Shown piece by piece: positions 8,666 through 17,058 of a DNA stretch of 64,000 nt (positions are counted from its first letter, which is position 1; each line of letters starts with the position of its first letter). The position numbers were made by a program, and so were the translations under genes. This stretch comes from Ignavibacteria bacterium. Lineage in GTDB: Bacteria > Bacteroidota > Ignavibacteria > OLB7. A model generated the notes under the pieces. That model ran no database searches. It was not told the DNA's origin and was given only the letters and a program-made list of their open reading frames with translations. Location: the NCBI GenBank assembly GCA_020635205.1, contig JACKAE010000002.1, positions 806,001-870,000 of the forward strand, read 5' to 3'.

Positions 8666-11600
8666 ATGTCGTTCCCGTTCAAACTGTCTGTTCGTATTGT
8701 TTTCCTCTCCCTTTTATTTCTGCTGTTCAGTTCCTTTCCTTCTCTGTTGGCGCAGACAGTAGAGGATGATCTTCGCCCACAACCTCAAGAAGAATTGGAG
8801 CAATATGAATCGCGGTTAAAGGAGTCGTTGGAAGAGGCTGAAGGAGAGATTGAGGGGGAGGATCCTTCCGGACGTTACGAGTGGTTTATGTTTCAACGGC
8901 GATTCCCTTATTCCACTATACCCACGGAGATGCGGACAAAAGCAATTCGTGAGACGGTAGCATTCTCCGAGCGCCTTGCTCAGTCAACCGCGAGTAGGAA
9001 AGGAGCTTCGGTTCAGGCCGATCCTGCACGGTGGGAGAATATCGGCCCCCGTAATATTGCTGGGCGAGTGCGTGCGATTGCCATTCATCCAACCAAACCT
9101 GGAACCTTATTTATCGGTGCTGCTGCTGGTGGCGTCTGGCAGAACACAGGGAATTTTAACCAGTGGACAACAACGTTTGATGGACAATCGGCACTTGCAA
9201 TTGGGGCAATTGAGATTGATCCAAACAATCCGGATGTGATCTACGTGGGGACTGGTGAAGTCATCAATTCCCATGGAAGCCAATTTAGCGGGACGCCTTC
9301 CTATTTCGGCGATGGAATGTTCAAGTCAACCGATGGGGGAGCAACTTGGTTTAACTCTGGCCTTTCTCAGCTTGGGACGATATCTGATATTCACGTCCGC
9401 AAAGATAATTCCAATATCGTTTACGCGACGAGTGCTCAGGGAGGAGGAGGTTTTTATATCTCTTATGATGCTGGTGCTAACTGGAAGAAATTGCGTGATG
9501 GAACCTTCTTCGGCATGGCAGTGAACTCGTCAAATGAAGACGAAGTGCTTCTTGCCGAGGTAGTTTCGATATCCAACACACCACGTATTGTCTACACAAA
9601 GAATGCGAGTGCTCTATCCCCCACATTTTCAGTTGCTGATGGGATTAACGCATCCCGAGTTACCAGATCGTGCGTTGCTCAGTCGCCATCAAATCCAATG
9701 ATAGCATACGCAATGGTATCACAGCGAAATGAGAGTGCCAACAGTGGTAGAGATAGTGGTTTAGTCTATAAGTCGCTCGACGGAGGAGTGACGTGGACGC
9801 TGAAGAAAGACTTTGGGGGGAATTTCTTTGGCGCACAGGGACACTTCAACCAGAACATCATAGTTCATCCAACGAATCCTAACATTGTGCTTGTAGCAGG
9901 GATTGATGTCTTTAAGACTTCTAATGGAGGAGATACGTGGACAAACACAACGCGGTCGTATACCAATGGCAATGTTCACCCTGACCAGCACACGCTTGCC
10001 TTCGATCTCTCCGATCCAAATATAGTCTACCTCGGCAACGATGGGGGAGTCTATCGTTCCTCAAATGCCGGCACAAGCTGGACACGGATTAGCCTTTCGC
10101 TCCCTATTACGCAGTTCTATGAAATGGGACTCGACCAAACTCGACCCTACCGTGCGTTTGGCGGAGCACAAGACAATGGCTCGATGGTTGCTCTTGAGTC
10201 TGGTAAGTGGGCCGACGATTGGGTGAGCATATTAGGAGGGGATGGATTTCATACAATTGTCGATGAACAGGAGCCAAATATCGTCTATGCAGAGTCTCAG
10301 TATGGACGGCTCTCCTTAATTGACCTGAGTGATCCTGCCGACCCAAGCTCCTTCTATCTTACCTCTGATTTAGATCGTAGCAGTAGTTCTGACTATGATC
10401 CTGGGGCATGGTCAACACCGATTGCGATGAGTCCGGTAGATAAACGTTCTCTCTATACTGGTAGAAAATATCTCTGGCGTTCACTCGATTATGGTGGAAG
10501 TTGGAATAAGCTGGAACCAGGAAGCTCTTCAAAAATATCTGCGATTGGTCTTTCTTGGTTTGACAACCTTTATATGGTGATTGGCACAGCAAGTGGCGAA
10601 GTGCGGTATTCAACCGACGGAGGTTTTGAGTGGGGGAGTGCTTCAGGTATACCGGGAAGATATATCTCAGAAATTTTGTTCGATCCGGTAGAAGCCAATC
10701 GTGTCTACGTCGTCGCTTCCGGCTTCGGTAGTGGCCACGTCTTCCGTTCGGACGATAACGGAAAGACGTTTACGAATATCACTTCCAATTTGCCAGATAT
10801 TCCAACCACTGCATTTGCAGTTGACCCGCAGAATAACAACATACTTTTCGTTGGTAACGATGTGGGCGTTTTTATATCACTCGACGGCGGGAAGTTTTGG
10901 CTCCCCTTCAACAATGGTCTTCCCTTCGTTCCAATTGCAGATATGGAGATCCACCGCTCCAAGCATACCCTTATTGCAGCAACGCATGGCCGCTCGATGT
11001 TCGAGATCAGCATCGATAATCCACAGCCACCACCAGCAATCATTCAGCCGAACGGAGGACAGATCTTCCAGTCGGACGATACGATTGACATTGCGTGGGT
11101 TGGATTTGAAGGCCCGGTGCGTGTTCTTATCAGCTATGATGGTGGCCGGACATTCGACACCCTTGCTGTTATAAACACAGGCTCAACATACGAACATCTT
11201 GTCCCCTTCATTCGCACAACGAACGCTATTATCAGGATTGAAACCATAGACGGCAATAAGTATGTTGATTCCGATGCCTTTTCCCTTACGCCCGCTCCGA
11301 ACGTCGATTCACGTGGCAAGCGGGGATTTCTTGCTGGAGCAATTGCGATTCGTGATCGTGATCTATGGGCAGTAAATAAAGAGTCGGAAGATGTTCTAGC
11401 ACTTCGGTTACCGACGTTGATTCCTACTGGTGATAGGTTCTCACGGTCGAATATTCCCGGAACAATTGTCGATATGGCATACGATGGGGAGAATGGGAAC
11501 GATCGTTTCTTTATTCTAACTGCCGACCTTAACGACTTCAGCGGAGCAAAGCTCTACCAGATTGACCCAGATGGAACGAATTTGGTAGAAATCCCTCTTC

Positions 11601-12322
11601 CTGAAAGCGCAATTAGTGGTGTAACCGTAACACGTAATGGCGTAACAGTTGTATCGCCCGGGGTAAGTGGTCGTGTCTATGTGATTGACCCGAGTATGAA
11701 TGGACAGGTAATCAGCTCAACCGATCCTCTTCAAAATGGGACTGGAAACCGTCGGATTGGCCTCGCTTGGAATGGCTCGACATTAGCGCAGGGAGTAGAG
11801 GATGCCCAGCCGGAAACGACGTTGCCAGATGCCTTGCAACACCTCAACTTTACTCAACAGCTCTCTGTGCGCGATGAAGTTCCTCTTGTTGTAGAAGACA
11901 ACAAGACAATTGACTTGTACGGTCTTGTCTTCTACCCAAATTCGGGAAATTCAAATGTTGGATTCTACTATATGACCGGGACTGATGGTGAATTTTATAT
12001 TCTGGAGACCGCGCTGACAAGTAGTGTTAGCAGTGGAGCCTTGCGCGAGGTTCGGTCGAGTATCTCGTTTGCGCAGGTATCTCCGAATCCTTTCTCGTCA
12101 GTTGCTGAGATTACTGTTGAGCTTGCATCGTCCGGGCAAGTTCGCCTCGATATGTTTGATGCCGATGGTCGTCTAATTGCTACCCCTTTCGATAGTAGGA
12201 TGGAACTCGGATCGACCACGATAACCTTCGATGCGAAAACGTTGCCGAGTGGTCTCTACACATTTGTGTTAACCGGACCGAATGGAGACCGCGATATTAA
12301 GTCAGTAGTCATAATGCGGTAG
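8666..12322 (+). CDS. Sortilin/BNR-repeat secreted protein with PNGGE domain and T9SS sorting signal
   Basis: A 1218-residue exported protein. A signal peptide (residues 1-30, ending SLLAQ) is followed by a long propeller of VPS10/BNR-like repeats with Asp-box motifs (STDGGATWF, SLDGGVTWT, TSNGGDTWT, STDGGFEWG, SDDNGKTF), the set seen in exo-alpha-sialidase-like and sortilin-like secreted proteins. At about residues 790-880 there is a domain beginning IIQPNGGQIFQSDDTIDIAW, the same type as in the WD40 gene at 4009. The last 80 residues (VSPNPFSSVAEITVEL, then LYTFVLTGPNGD and a basic end) are a type A T9SS C-terminal domain, predicting passage through the outer membrane and surface attachment. 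ATG 8666 starts the signal peptide; the upstream frame is open from 8612. No catalytic residues were identified. Confidence 0.85.
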   Translation: MSFPFKLSVRIVFLSLLFLLFSSFPSLLAQTVEDDLRPQPQEELEQYESRLKESLEEAEGEIEGEDPSGRYEWFMFQRRFPYSTIPTEMRTKAIRETVAFSERLAQSTASRKGASVQADPARWENIGPRNIAGRVRAIAIHPTKPGTLFIGAAAGGVWQNTGNFNQWTTTFDGQSALAIGAIEIDPNNPDVIYVGTGEVINSHGSQFSGTPSYFGDGMFKSTDGGATWFNSGLSQLGTISDIHVRKDNSNIVYATSAQGGGGFYISYDAGANWKKLRDGTFFGMAVNSSNEDEVLLAEVVSISNTPRIVYTKNASALSPTFSVADGINASRVTRSCVAQSPSNPMIAYAMVSQRNESANSGRDSGLVYKSLDGGVTWTLKKDFGGNFFGAQGHFNQNIIVHPTNPNIVLVAGIDVFKTSNGGDTWTNTTRSYTNGNVHPDQHTLAFDLSDPNIVYLGNDGGVYRSSNAGTSWTRISLSLPITQFYEMGLDQTRPYRAFGGAQDNGSMVALESGKWADDWVSILGGDGFHTIVDEQEPNIVYAESQYGRLSLIDLSDPADPSSFYLTSDLDRSSSSDYDPGAWSTPIAMSPVDKRSLYTGRKYLWRSLDYGGSWNKLEPGSSSKISAIGLSWFDNLYMVIGTASGEVRYSTDGGFEWGSASGIPGRYISEILFDPVEANRVYVVASGFGSGHVFRSDDNGKTFTNITSNLPDIPTTAFAVDPQNNNILFVGNDVGVFISLDGGKFWLPFNNGLPFVPIADMEIHRSKHTLIAATHGRSMFEISIDNPQPPPAIIQPNGGQIFQSDDTIDIAWVGFEGPVRVLISYDGGRTFDTLAVINTGSTYEHLVPFIRTTNAIIRIETIDGNKYVDSDAFSLTPAPNVDSRGKRGFLAGAIAIRDRDLWAVNKESEDVLALRLPTLIPTGDRFSRSNIPGTIVDMAYDGENGNDRFFILTADLNDFSGAKLYQIDPDGTNLVEIPLPESAISGVTVTRNGVTVVSPGVSGRVYVIDPSMNGQVISSTDPLQNGTGNRRIGLAWNGSTLAQGVEDAQPETTLPDALQHLNFTQQLSVRDEVPLVVEDNKTIDLYGLVFYPNSGNSNVGFYYMTGTDGEFYILETALTSSVSSGALREVRSSISFAQVSPNPFSSVAEITVELASSGQVRLDMFDADGRLIATPFDSRMELGSTTITFDAKTLPSGLYTFVLTGPNGDRDIKSVVIMR

Positions 12323-12378
12323 AAGATTCTGGGAGTTGACGTTGAGCATATTTCCCGGGAGATTATAGAACCGATTCG

Positions 12379-12418
12379 AAAGGATTGGCTGGATTTTAGT
12401 TCGGCCAGTCCTTTCCTT
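12379..12418 (+). terminator. Terminator-like hairpin after the BNR/T9SS gene
   Basis: AAAGGATTGGC (12379-12389) pairs with GCCAGTCCTTT (12404-12414) with one G-U pair, followed by CCTT. It lies 57 bases after the stop of the preceding gene. The T run is weak. Confidence 0.6.
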
Positions 12419-12495
12419 ATGTTGGAATGGGGTGAGGAAAGGGGTGTAGGAGAGACGGAAGCCATATACTTTTGATTGAGACACTACCACAGAGC

Positions 12496-12843
12496 ATGGC
12501 TATCAGAATCACAGAAGAATGTATTAACTGCGGTGCGTGTGAACCGGAGTGCCCAAATAATGCGATCTACGAAGGTGGAACGCTCTGGTCACTTGCCGGG
12601 GTGACGTATGGATCAGAAGAAGAGGCTCCAAGTGGAGCGAAGAACTTCGTTTCGGAGGACTACTACTATATCGTTCCGGATAAATGTACAGAGTGTGTCG
12701 GCTTTCACGACGAGCCACAGTGTGCTGCCGTCTGTCCAGTTGACGTCTGTCTTCCCGATCCAGAGCATGTAGAATCTCGCGATGAGCTGCTGGAGAAAGT
12801 AGAATATCTTAACCTGATAGATACAACCCGGTTGAGAGGTTGA
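12496..12843 (+). CDS. 2[4Fe-4S] ferredoxin
   Basis: A 115-residue electron carrier. The N-terminal cluster motif is CINCGACEPECP (CxxCxxCxxxCP) and the second lies in CTECVGFHDEPQCAAVCPVDVC, with the extra residues between Cys ligands typical of the YfhL/Allochromatium-type ferredoxins common in Chlorobi. ATG 12496 gives the family's usual MAIRITEECINCGACEPECP start; an in-frame TTG at 12472 would add eight unconserved residues. It stands alone, with gcvP 176 bases downstream. Redox partner unknown. Confidence 0.92.
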   Translation: MAIRITEECINCGACEPECPNNAIYEGGTLWSLAGVTYGSEEEAPSGAKNFVSEDYYYIVPDKCTECVGFHDEPQCAAVCPVDVCLPDPEHVESRDELLEKVEYLNLIDTTRLRG

Positions 12844-13019
12844 TCCAGAGACTAATCTCTTTGGGACAAGAGGCTCCACTCACAGAGCAGATTTCTGATA
12901 GATAACCGCGATTACTCCGAGTCTGTGAAACGTACTATGACGACTCAATCTGGTGAAGTCGAGTAATTTTGCACATCTGAATTCACATCAACATCAACTA
13001 TCCGAAACTACGACCACAC

Positions 13020-15905
13020 ATGGCGGGAACGCTGCGCGAACTGGAGATCAAGACGACGGACAATTTTGTTCCGCGACACATCGGACCGAACAACGAAGAG
13101 GTCCGTGCAATGCTCGGTTATCTCGGCTACGGCTCGATTGACGAGATGATTGAGGCGACTGTACCGGCTGGCATCCGACTCAATCGTCCCTTGGAAATTC
13201 CTGAGGGAATGAGCGAGTACGAGCTTCTCGGCGAATTACGCCGAATTGCTTCGCTTAACACTTCTGCCCGGTCATTTATAGGTATGGGGTATTACGACTG
13301 CATTACCCCTCCTGTGATTCTCCGGAACGTTCTGGAAAATCCTGGTTGGTATACACAGTATACCCCCTACCAGGCGGAGATCTCGCAGGGCAGACTTGAG
13401 GCCTTACTGAATTTTCAGACGATGGTGATCGACCTGACTGGGCTGCCAATTGCCAACGCATCTCTGCTGGATGAAGGGACTGCTGCAGCAGAGGCAATGC
13501 ACATGAGCTATGCCGAATCAAAGGATGATAGTGGGGCATTTTTCGTTTCGGAAGCCTGCTTTACTCAAACAATTGAAGTGGTGAAGACGCGGGCTGAAGC
13601 ATTGAACATCGAAGTGATTGTTGGCGATCATCGGACGTTCGATTTCTCAACCCCAATTTTTGGAGCACTTCTCCAGTATCCGGCTGAAGATGGTGCGATC
13701 TACGACTATCGCTCGTTTATTGAGCGCGCCCACGAAGGTGGTGCTATCGTTACAGTGGCTGCCGATCTTCTATCTCTGGCGTTGCTGACTCCCCCGGGAG
13801 AGTTCGGAGCCGACATTGCAGTTGGGAGCACACAACGTTTTGGTGTTCCTCTCGGTTACGGTGGCCCGCACGCTGCTTACTTCTCTTGTCGTGATGAATT
13901 CAAGAGGAAGATTCCGGGACGGATTATTGGTCTCTCTGTTGACGCTCAAGGAAATCCCGCACTGCGGATGGCATTGCAAACGCGCGAACAGCATATCAGA
14001 CGAGAGAAGGCAACAAGCAATATCTGCACAGCACAAGTTCTCCTCGCCGTAATTGCTGGGATGTATGGAGTCTATCACGGAGCTGACGGAATTCGGAACA
14101 TCGCCCGCCGCGTTAACCGACTTACCCGTACCCTTGCCAAGGGATTGCAGACGATCGGCCACACGGTTGTCCACGATCTTTACTTCGATACGTTGCGCGT
14201 TGAGACAGGTGAGAAGACAGAGGCAATTCTAAAATCGGCTCGTGAAGCACATATTAACCTTCGGCAGATTGATAGCACAACCATTGGTCTCTCGCTTGAT
14301 GAAGCTACACGTGTGTCAGAACTACAATCGTTGCTAACGATATTTAGTGCTGGCCTCAACGATAGTGGAGTGAGTCTTGAAGATGTAGTGGCAGAAGAGG
14401 AGTTCAGTTATCCAGCACCACACAACAGGACATCCGATTATCTGACTCACCCAGTCTTCAACACACACCACTCCGAGACAGAGATGCTGCGCTATATGCA
14501 CAAGCTGGAGTCGCGTGATCTCTCGTTGAATCACTCGATGATCTCACTCGGTTCCTGCACAATGAAGCTGAACGCCACCACGGAGATGATCCCGGTAACG
14601 TGGGCTGAGTTCGGTCGCGTGCACCCATTTGCCCCGTTAGATCAAACGAAGGGATATCAGTATATCTTCGAGACTCTCGAGCGTGATCTTGAGGAGATTA
14701 CTGGGTTTGCACGAATCTCGCTACAGCCCAATGCCGGCTCGCAGGGGGAGTATTCTGGTCTCCTTGTAATTCGTGCCTACCACCACAGTCGAGGTGAAGC
14801 TCACCGGAACGTCTGCCTGATTCCGAACTCTGCGCACGGAACCAATCCTGCAAGTGCAGTGATGGCTGGGATGAAAGTTGTCGTTGTGGGCACTGATGCC
14901 GACGGCAACATCGACATGAACGATTTGCGTGCGAAGGCCGATTTGCACAGTGCAAATCTTGCGGCGTTGATGGTTACCTATCCAAGCACTCACGGTGTTT
15001 TCGAAGAGTCGATTCGGGAGGTGTGCCAGATCATTCACTCACATGGTGGTCAGGTCTACATGGATGGAGCAAATATGAATGCTCAGGTTGGTCTCTGCCG
15101 TCCCGGTGATTTCGGTGCAGATGTCTGCCACCTGAACTTGCACAAAACTTTCTGTATTCCGCACGGAGGGGGAGGCCCTGGAATGGGGCCGATTGGAGTT
15201 GCAGAGCATTTAGCTCCGTTCCTTCCGTCGCACCCAATTGTTCAGGGGGTAGGTGGGGAGCGTGGAATTGGATCAATTGCTGCTGCTCCGTGGGGGAGTG
15301 CGAGCATTCTGCTCATCTCCTGGGCTTACATCAAATTGATGGGGGGGAAGGGATTGACTGAAGCGACGAAGGTGGCAATCCTGAACGCGAACTACATGGC
15401 ACGTCGACTTGAAGAGCACTATCCAGTTCTCTACAAGGGAAAGAATGGAACAATTGCGCATGAGTGTATTCTCGATCTTCGCCCGTTGAAAATATCTTCT
15501 GGAGTTGAAGTCGAAGATGTTGCTAAGCGCCTTATTGACTACGGCTACCACGCTCCTACTGTTAGCTTCCCAGTTGCTGGAACATTGATGGTGGAACCGA
15601 CTGAGAGTGAGTCGAAAGATGAACTTGACCGGTTCTGCGATGCGATGATTTCGATCCGTACTGAAATTCAAGAAGTAGAAGTTGGTTTGGCCGATAAGAG
15701 CGACAACGTCTTGAAAAATGCTCCACATACTGCCGCAGTAGTGATTGCGGGAGAGTGGACACATCCCTACGATCGTGAGAAGGTAGCCTATCCGTCGGAG
15801 TGGACGAAGGAGCATAAGTTCTGGCCTTACGTCGGTCGCGTGAACAATGCAGCCGGAGACAGAAATCTTATCTGTGCTTGTCCACCAATCGAGGAATATG
15901 CGTAG
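13020..15905 (+). CDS. gcvP: Glycine dehydrogenase (decarboxylating), single-chain P protein
   Basis: P subunit of the glycine cleavage system: a PLP enzyme that decarboxylates glycine and passes the aminomethyl group to lipoylated H protein. The 961-residue product is the fused alpha2-type form (full-length rather than split GcvPA/GcvPB). It has the N-terminal FVPRHIGPNNEEV segment, FIGMGYYDCITPPVILRN, and the PLP site HLNLHKTFCIPHGGGGPGMGP with Lys709 as expected Schiff-base lysine. The ending YDREKVAYPSEW plus ACPPIEEY is normal. ATG 13020 matches the family start. gcvT and gcvH are not in the window, and no glycine riboswitch is recognisable in the 176 bases upstream. Confidence 0.97.
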   Translation: MAGTLRELEIKTTDNFVPRHIGPNNEEVRAMLGYLGYGSIDEMIEATVPAGIRLNRPLEIPEGMSEYELLGELRRIASLNTSARSFIGMGYYDCITPPVILRNVLENPGWYTQYTPYQAEISQGRLEALLNFQTMVIDLTGLPIANASLLDEGTAAAEAMHMSYAESKDDSGAFFVSEACFTQTIEVVKTRAEALNIEVIVGDHRTFDFSTPIFGALLQYPAEDGAIYDYRSFIERAHEGGAIVTVAADLLSLALLTPPGEFGADIAVGSTQRFGVPLGYGGPHAAYFSCRDEFKRKIPGRIIGLSVDAQGNPALRMALQTREQHIRREKATSNICTAQVLLAVIAGMYGVYHGADGIRNIARRVNRLTRTLAKGLQTIGHTVVHDLYFDTLRVETGEKTEAILKSAREAHINLRQIDSTTIGLSLDEATRVSELQSLLTIFSAGLNDSGVSLEDVVAEEEFSYPAPHNRTSDYLTHPVFNTHHSETEMLRYMHKLESRDLSLNHSMISLGSCTMKLNATTEMIPVTWAEFGRVHPFAPLDQTKGYQYIFETLERDLEEITGFARISLQPNAGSQGEYSGLLVIRAYHHSRGEAHRNVCLIPNSAHGTNPASAVMAGMKVVVVGTDADGNIDMNDLRAKADLHSANLAALMVTYPSTHGVFEESIREVCQIIHSHGGQVYMDGANMNAQVGLCRPGDFGADVCHLNLHKTFCIPHGGGGPGMGPIGVAEHLAPFLPSHPIVQGVGGERGIGSIAAAPWGSASILLISWAYIKLMGGKGLTEATKVAILNANYMARRLEEHYPVLYKGKNGTIAHECILDLRPLKISSGVEVEDVAKRLIDYGYHAPTVSFPVAGTLMVEPTESESKDELDRFCDAMISIRTEIQEVEVGLADKSDNVLKNAPHTAAVVIAGEWTHPYDREKVAYPSEWTKEHKFWPYVGRVNNAAGDRNLICACPPIEEYA

Positions 15906-15913
15906 CATATAGA

Positions 15914-15960
15914 ACACCCTTCAACACAACTCCTGTTGAAGGGTGTCTACTTGCTTTTTT
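15914..15960 (+). terminator. Rho-independent terminator of gcvP
   Basis: Perfect 12-bp stem ACACCCTTCAAC (15914-15925) / GTTGAAGGGTGT (15935-15946), then a T-rich tract ending TTTTTT (15955-15960). It starts 9 bases after the gcvP stop. Confidence 0.93.
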
Positions 15961-15988
15961 GATTCTTAATCACCACAACACCCACAAT

Positions 15989-17029
15989 ATGAATACACCC
16001 GATCAACTACCTGACTATGACAGTCCGTGGAAGGATATTCTCGAAGTCTTTTTCCGTGAGTTTATCACCTTCTACTTCCCACAAGTAGCGGATGAAATTG
16101 CTTGGGAGCGGGGCTATGAGTTCTTAGAGAGCGAATTGCGCCAAATCGCCCACGATGCTGAGGTAGGGCGACGATATGTTGACAAACTTGTTCGAGTTTG
16201 GCAGAGAGATGGGGTAGAAGAGTGGGTGTTGGTTCACGTGGAAGTACAGACTGGACGTGATAGAGAATTTGCCGAGCGAATGTACGTCTACAACAACCGC
16301 ATTTACGATAAGTACCGTCGGCGAGTAGCCAGTTTTGCTTTGTTGGCTGATGATTCGGAAGGATGGCGACCTGATCGCTTCGAGTACAACTTGTGGGGAA
16401 GTCAGGTATTGCTGAAGTTTCCCACAGCAAAATTGCTTGACTGGTATCAGCAGTTGACCAATCTGGAAGTTTCGGGGAATATCTTCAGTGCAGTCACTGT
16501 TGCTCACCTTCGGATGCTGGAGACCAGAAACGATTGGCCGGGACGTTTACGTTGGAAAATCGCTGTCACGCAAGACCTATACGATCTTGGTTATCAGCAG
16601 AGTGAGATTAAGTACCTATTCCGATTCATTGATTGGCTGATGATGTTGCCAGAAGATTTTAATCACCAATACTATAAAGCTATGCAGTCATACGAGGAAA
16701 ACATTCGCCGCCCCTTCGTCTCAATCTTTGAAAGAGAAGGTATGAAGAGAGGAATGGAGCAAGGGATAGAGAAAGGTATGGAACAAGGAATGGAGCAAGG
16801 GATAGAGAAAGGTATGGAACAAGGCCTGCAACAGGCGTTGCTTGAGATAGTAGAGGAAGCTCACGGCCTCCTTCCTTTGGAACTCCAGAATCAAATTACT
16901 GCTATCGCCTCAGCAGACCGTTTAAAAGAACTGATTCGAGCTGTGGTAAAGGCTGGGTCGCTCGATCAAGTTGTTCAGCTTCTATCAAGCGAAGCTAACG
17001 ATGATAAAGAGGGTCGAGGAGAGGAGTGA
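15989..17029 (+). CDS. Rpn/PD-(D/E)XK nuclease family transposase-like protein
   Basis: A 346-residue protein of the recombination-promoting nuclease (RpnA / PDDEXK transposase-like) family. The nuclease core lies in about the first 130 residues: DSPWKDILEVFFREFITFYFP, then KLVRVWQRDGVEEWVLVHVEVQTGRDREFAERMYVYNNRIYDKY, where the E-x-Q after the hydrophobic strand and the preceding Asp/Glu form the expected active site. The middle resembles family members (FPTAKLLDWYQQL, VAVTQDLYDLGY-like). Near the C-terminus is a MEQGIEKG-type repeat, encoded by a perfect 36-bp tandem duplication. ATG 15989 is the first Met after the gcvP terminator; the frame is open further up into gcvP. The stop overlaps the open frame of the peptidase gene downstream. 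Confidence 0.82.
   Translation: MNTPDQLPDYDSPWKDILEVFFREFITFYFPQVADEIAWERGYEFLESELRQIAHDAEVGRRYVDKLVRVWQRDGVEEWVLVHVEVQTGRDREFAERMYVYNNRIYDKYRRRVASFALLADDSEGWRPDRFEYNLWGSQVLLKFPTAKLLDWYQQLTNLEVSGNIFSAVTVAHLRMLETRNDWPGRLRWKIAVTQDLYDLGYQQSEIKYLFRFIDWLMMLPEDFNHQYYKAMQSYEENIRRPFVSIFEREGMKRGMEQGIEKGMEQGMEQGIEKGMEQGLQQALLEIVEEAHGLLPLELQNQITAIASADRLKELIRAVVKAGSLDQVVQLLSSEANDDKEGRGEE
16751..16822 (+). repeat. Perfect 36-bp tandem duplication inside the Rpn-like gene
   Basis: Copies 16751-16786 and 16787-16822 are identical. Each encodes 12 residues of the MEQGIEKGMEQG type. In-frame length changes here would only alter a charged helical linker before the C-terminal helix bundle, so the tract can vary without destroying the frame. 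Confidence 0.92.
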
Positions 17030-17058
17030 CATTTATCAAACTTATTGCCGAGTTTCTC

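Noticed and set aside
12844..13019. Glycine riboswitch upstream of gcvP
   Set aside because: I looked for the conserved glycine aptamer helices and found no convincing match in this short leader.
15273..15917. 214-codon minus-strand frame within gcvP
   Set aside because: Wholly antisense to the conserved C-terminal half of glycine dehydrogenase; no recognisable protein.
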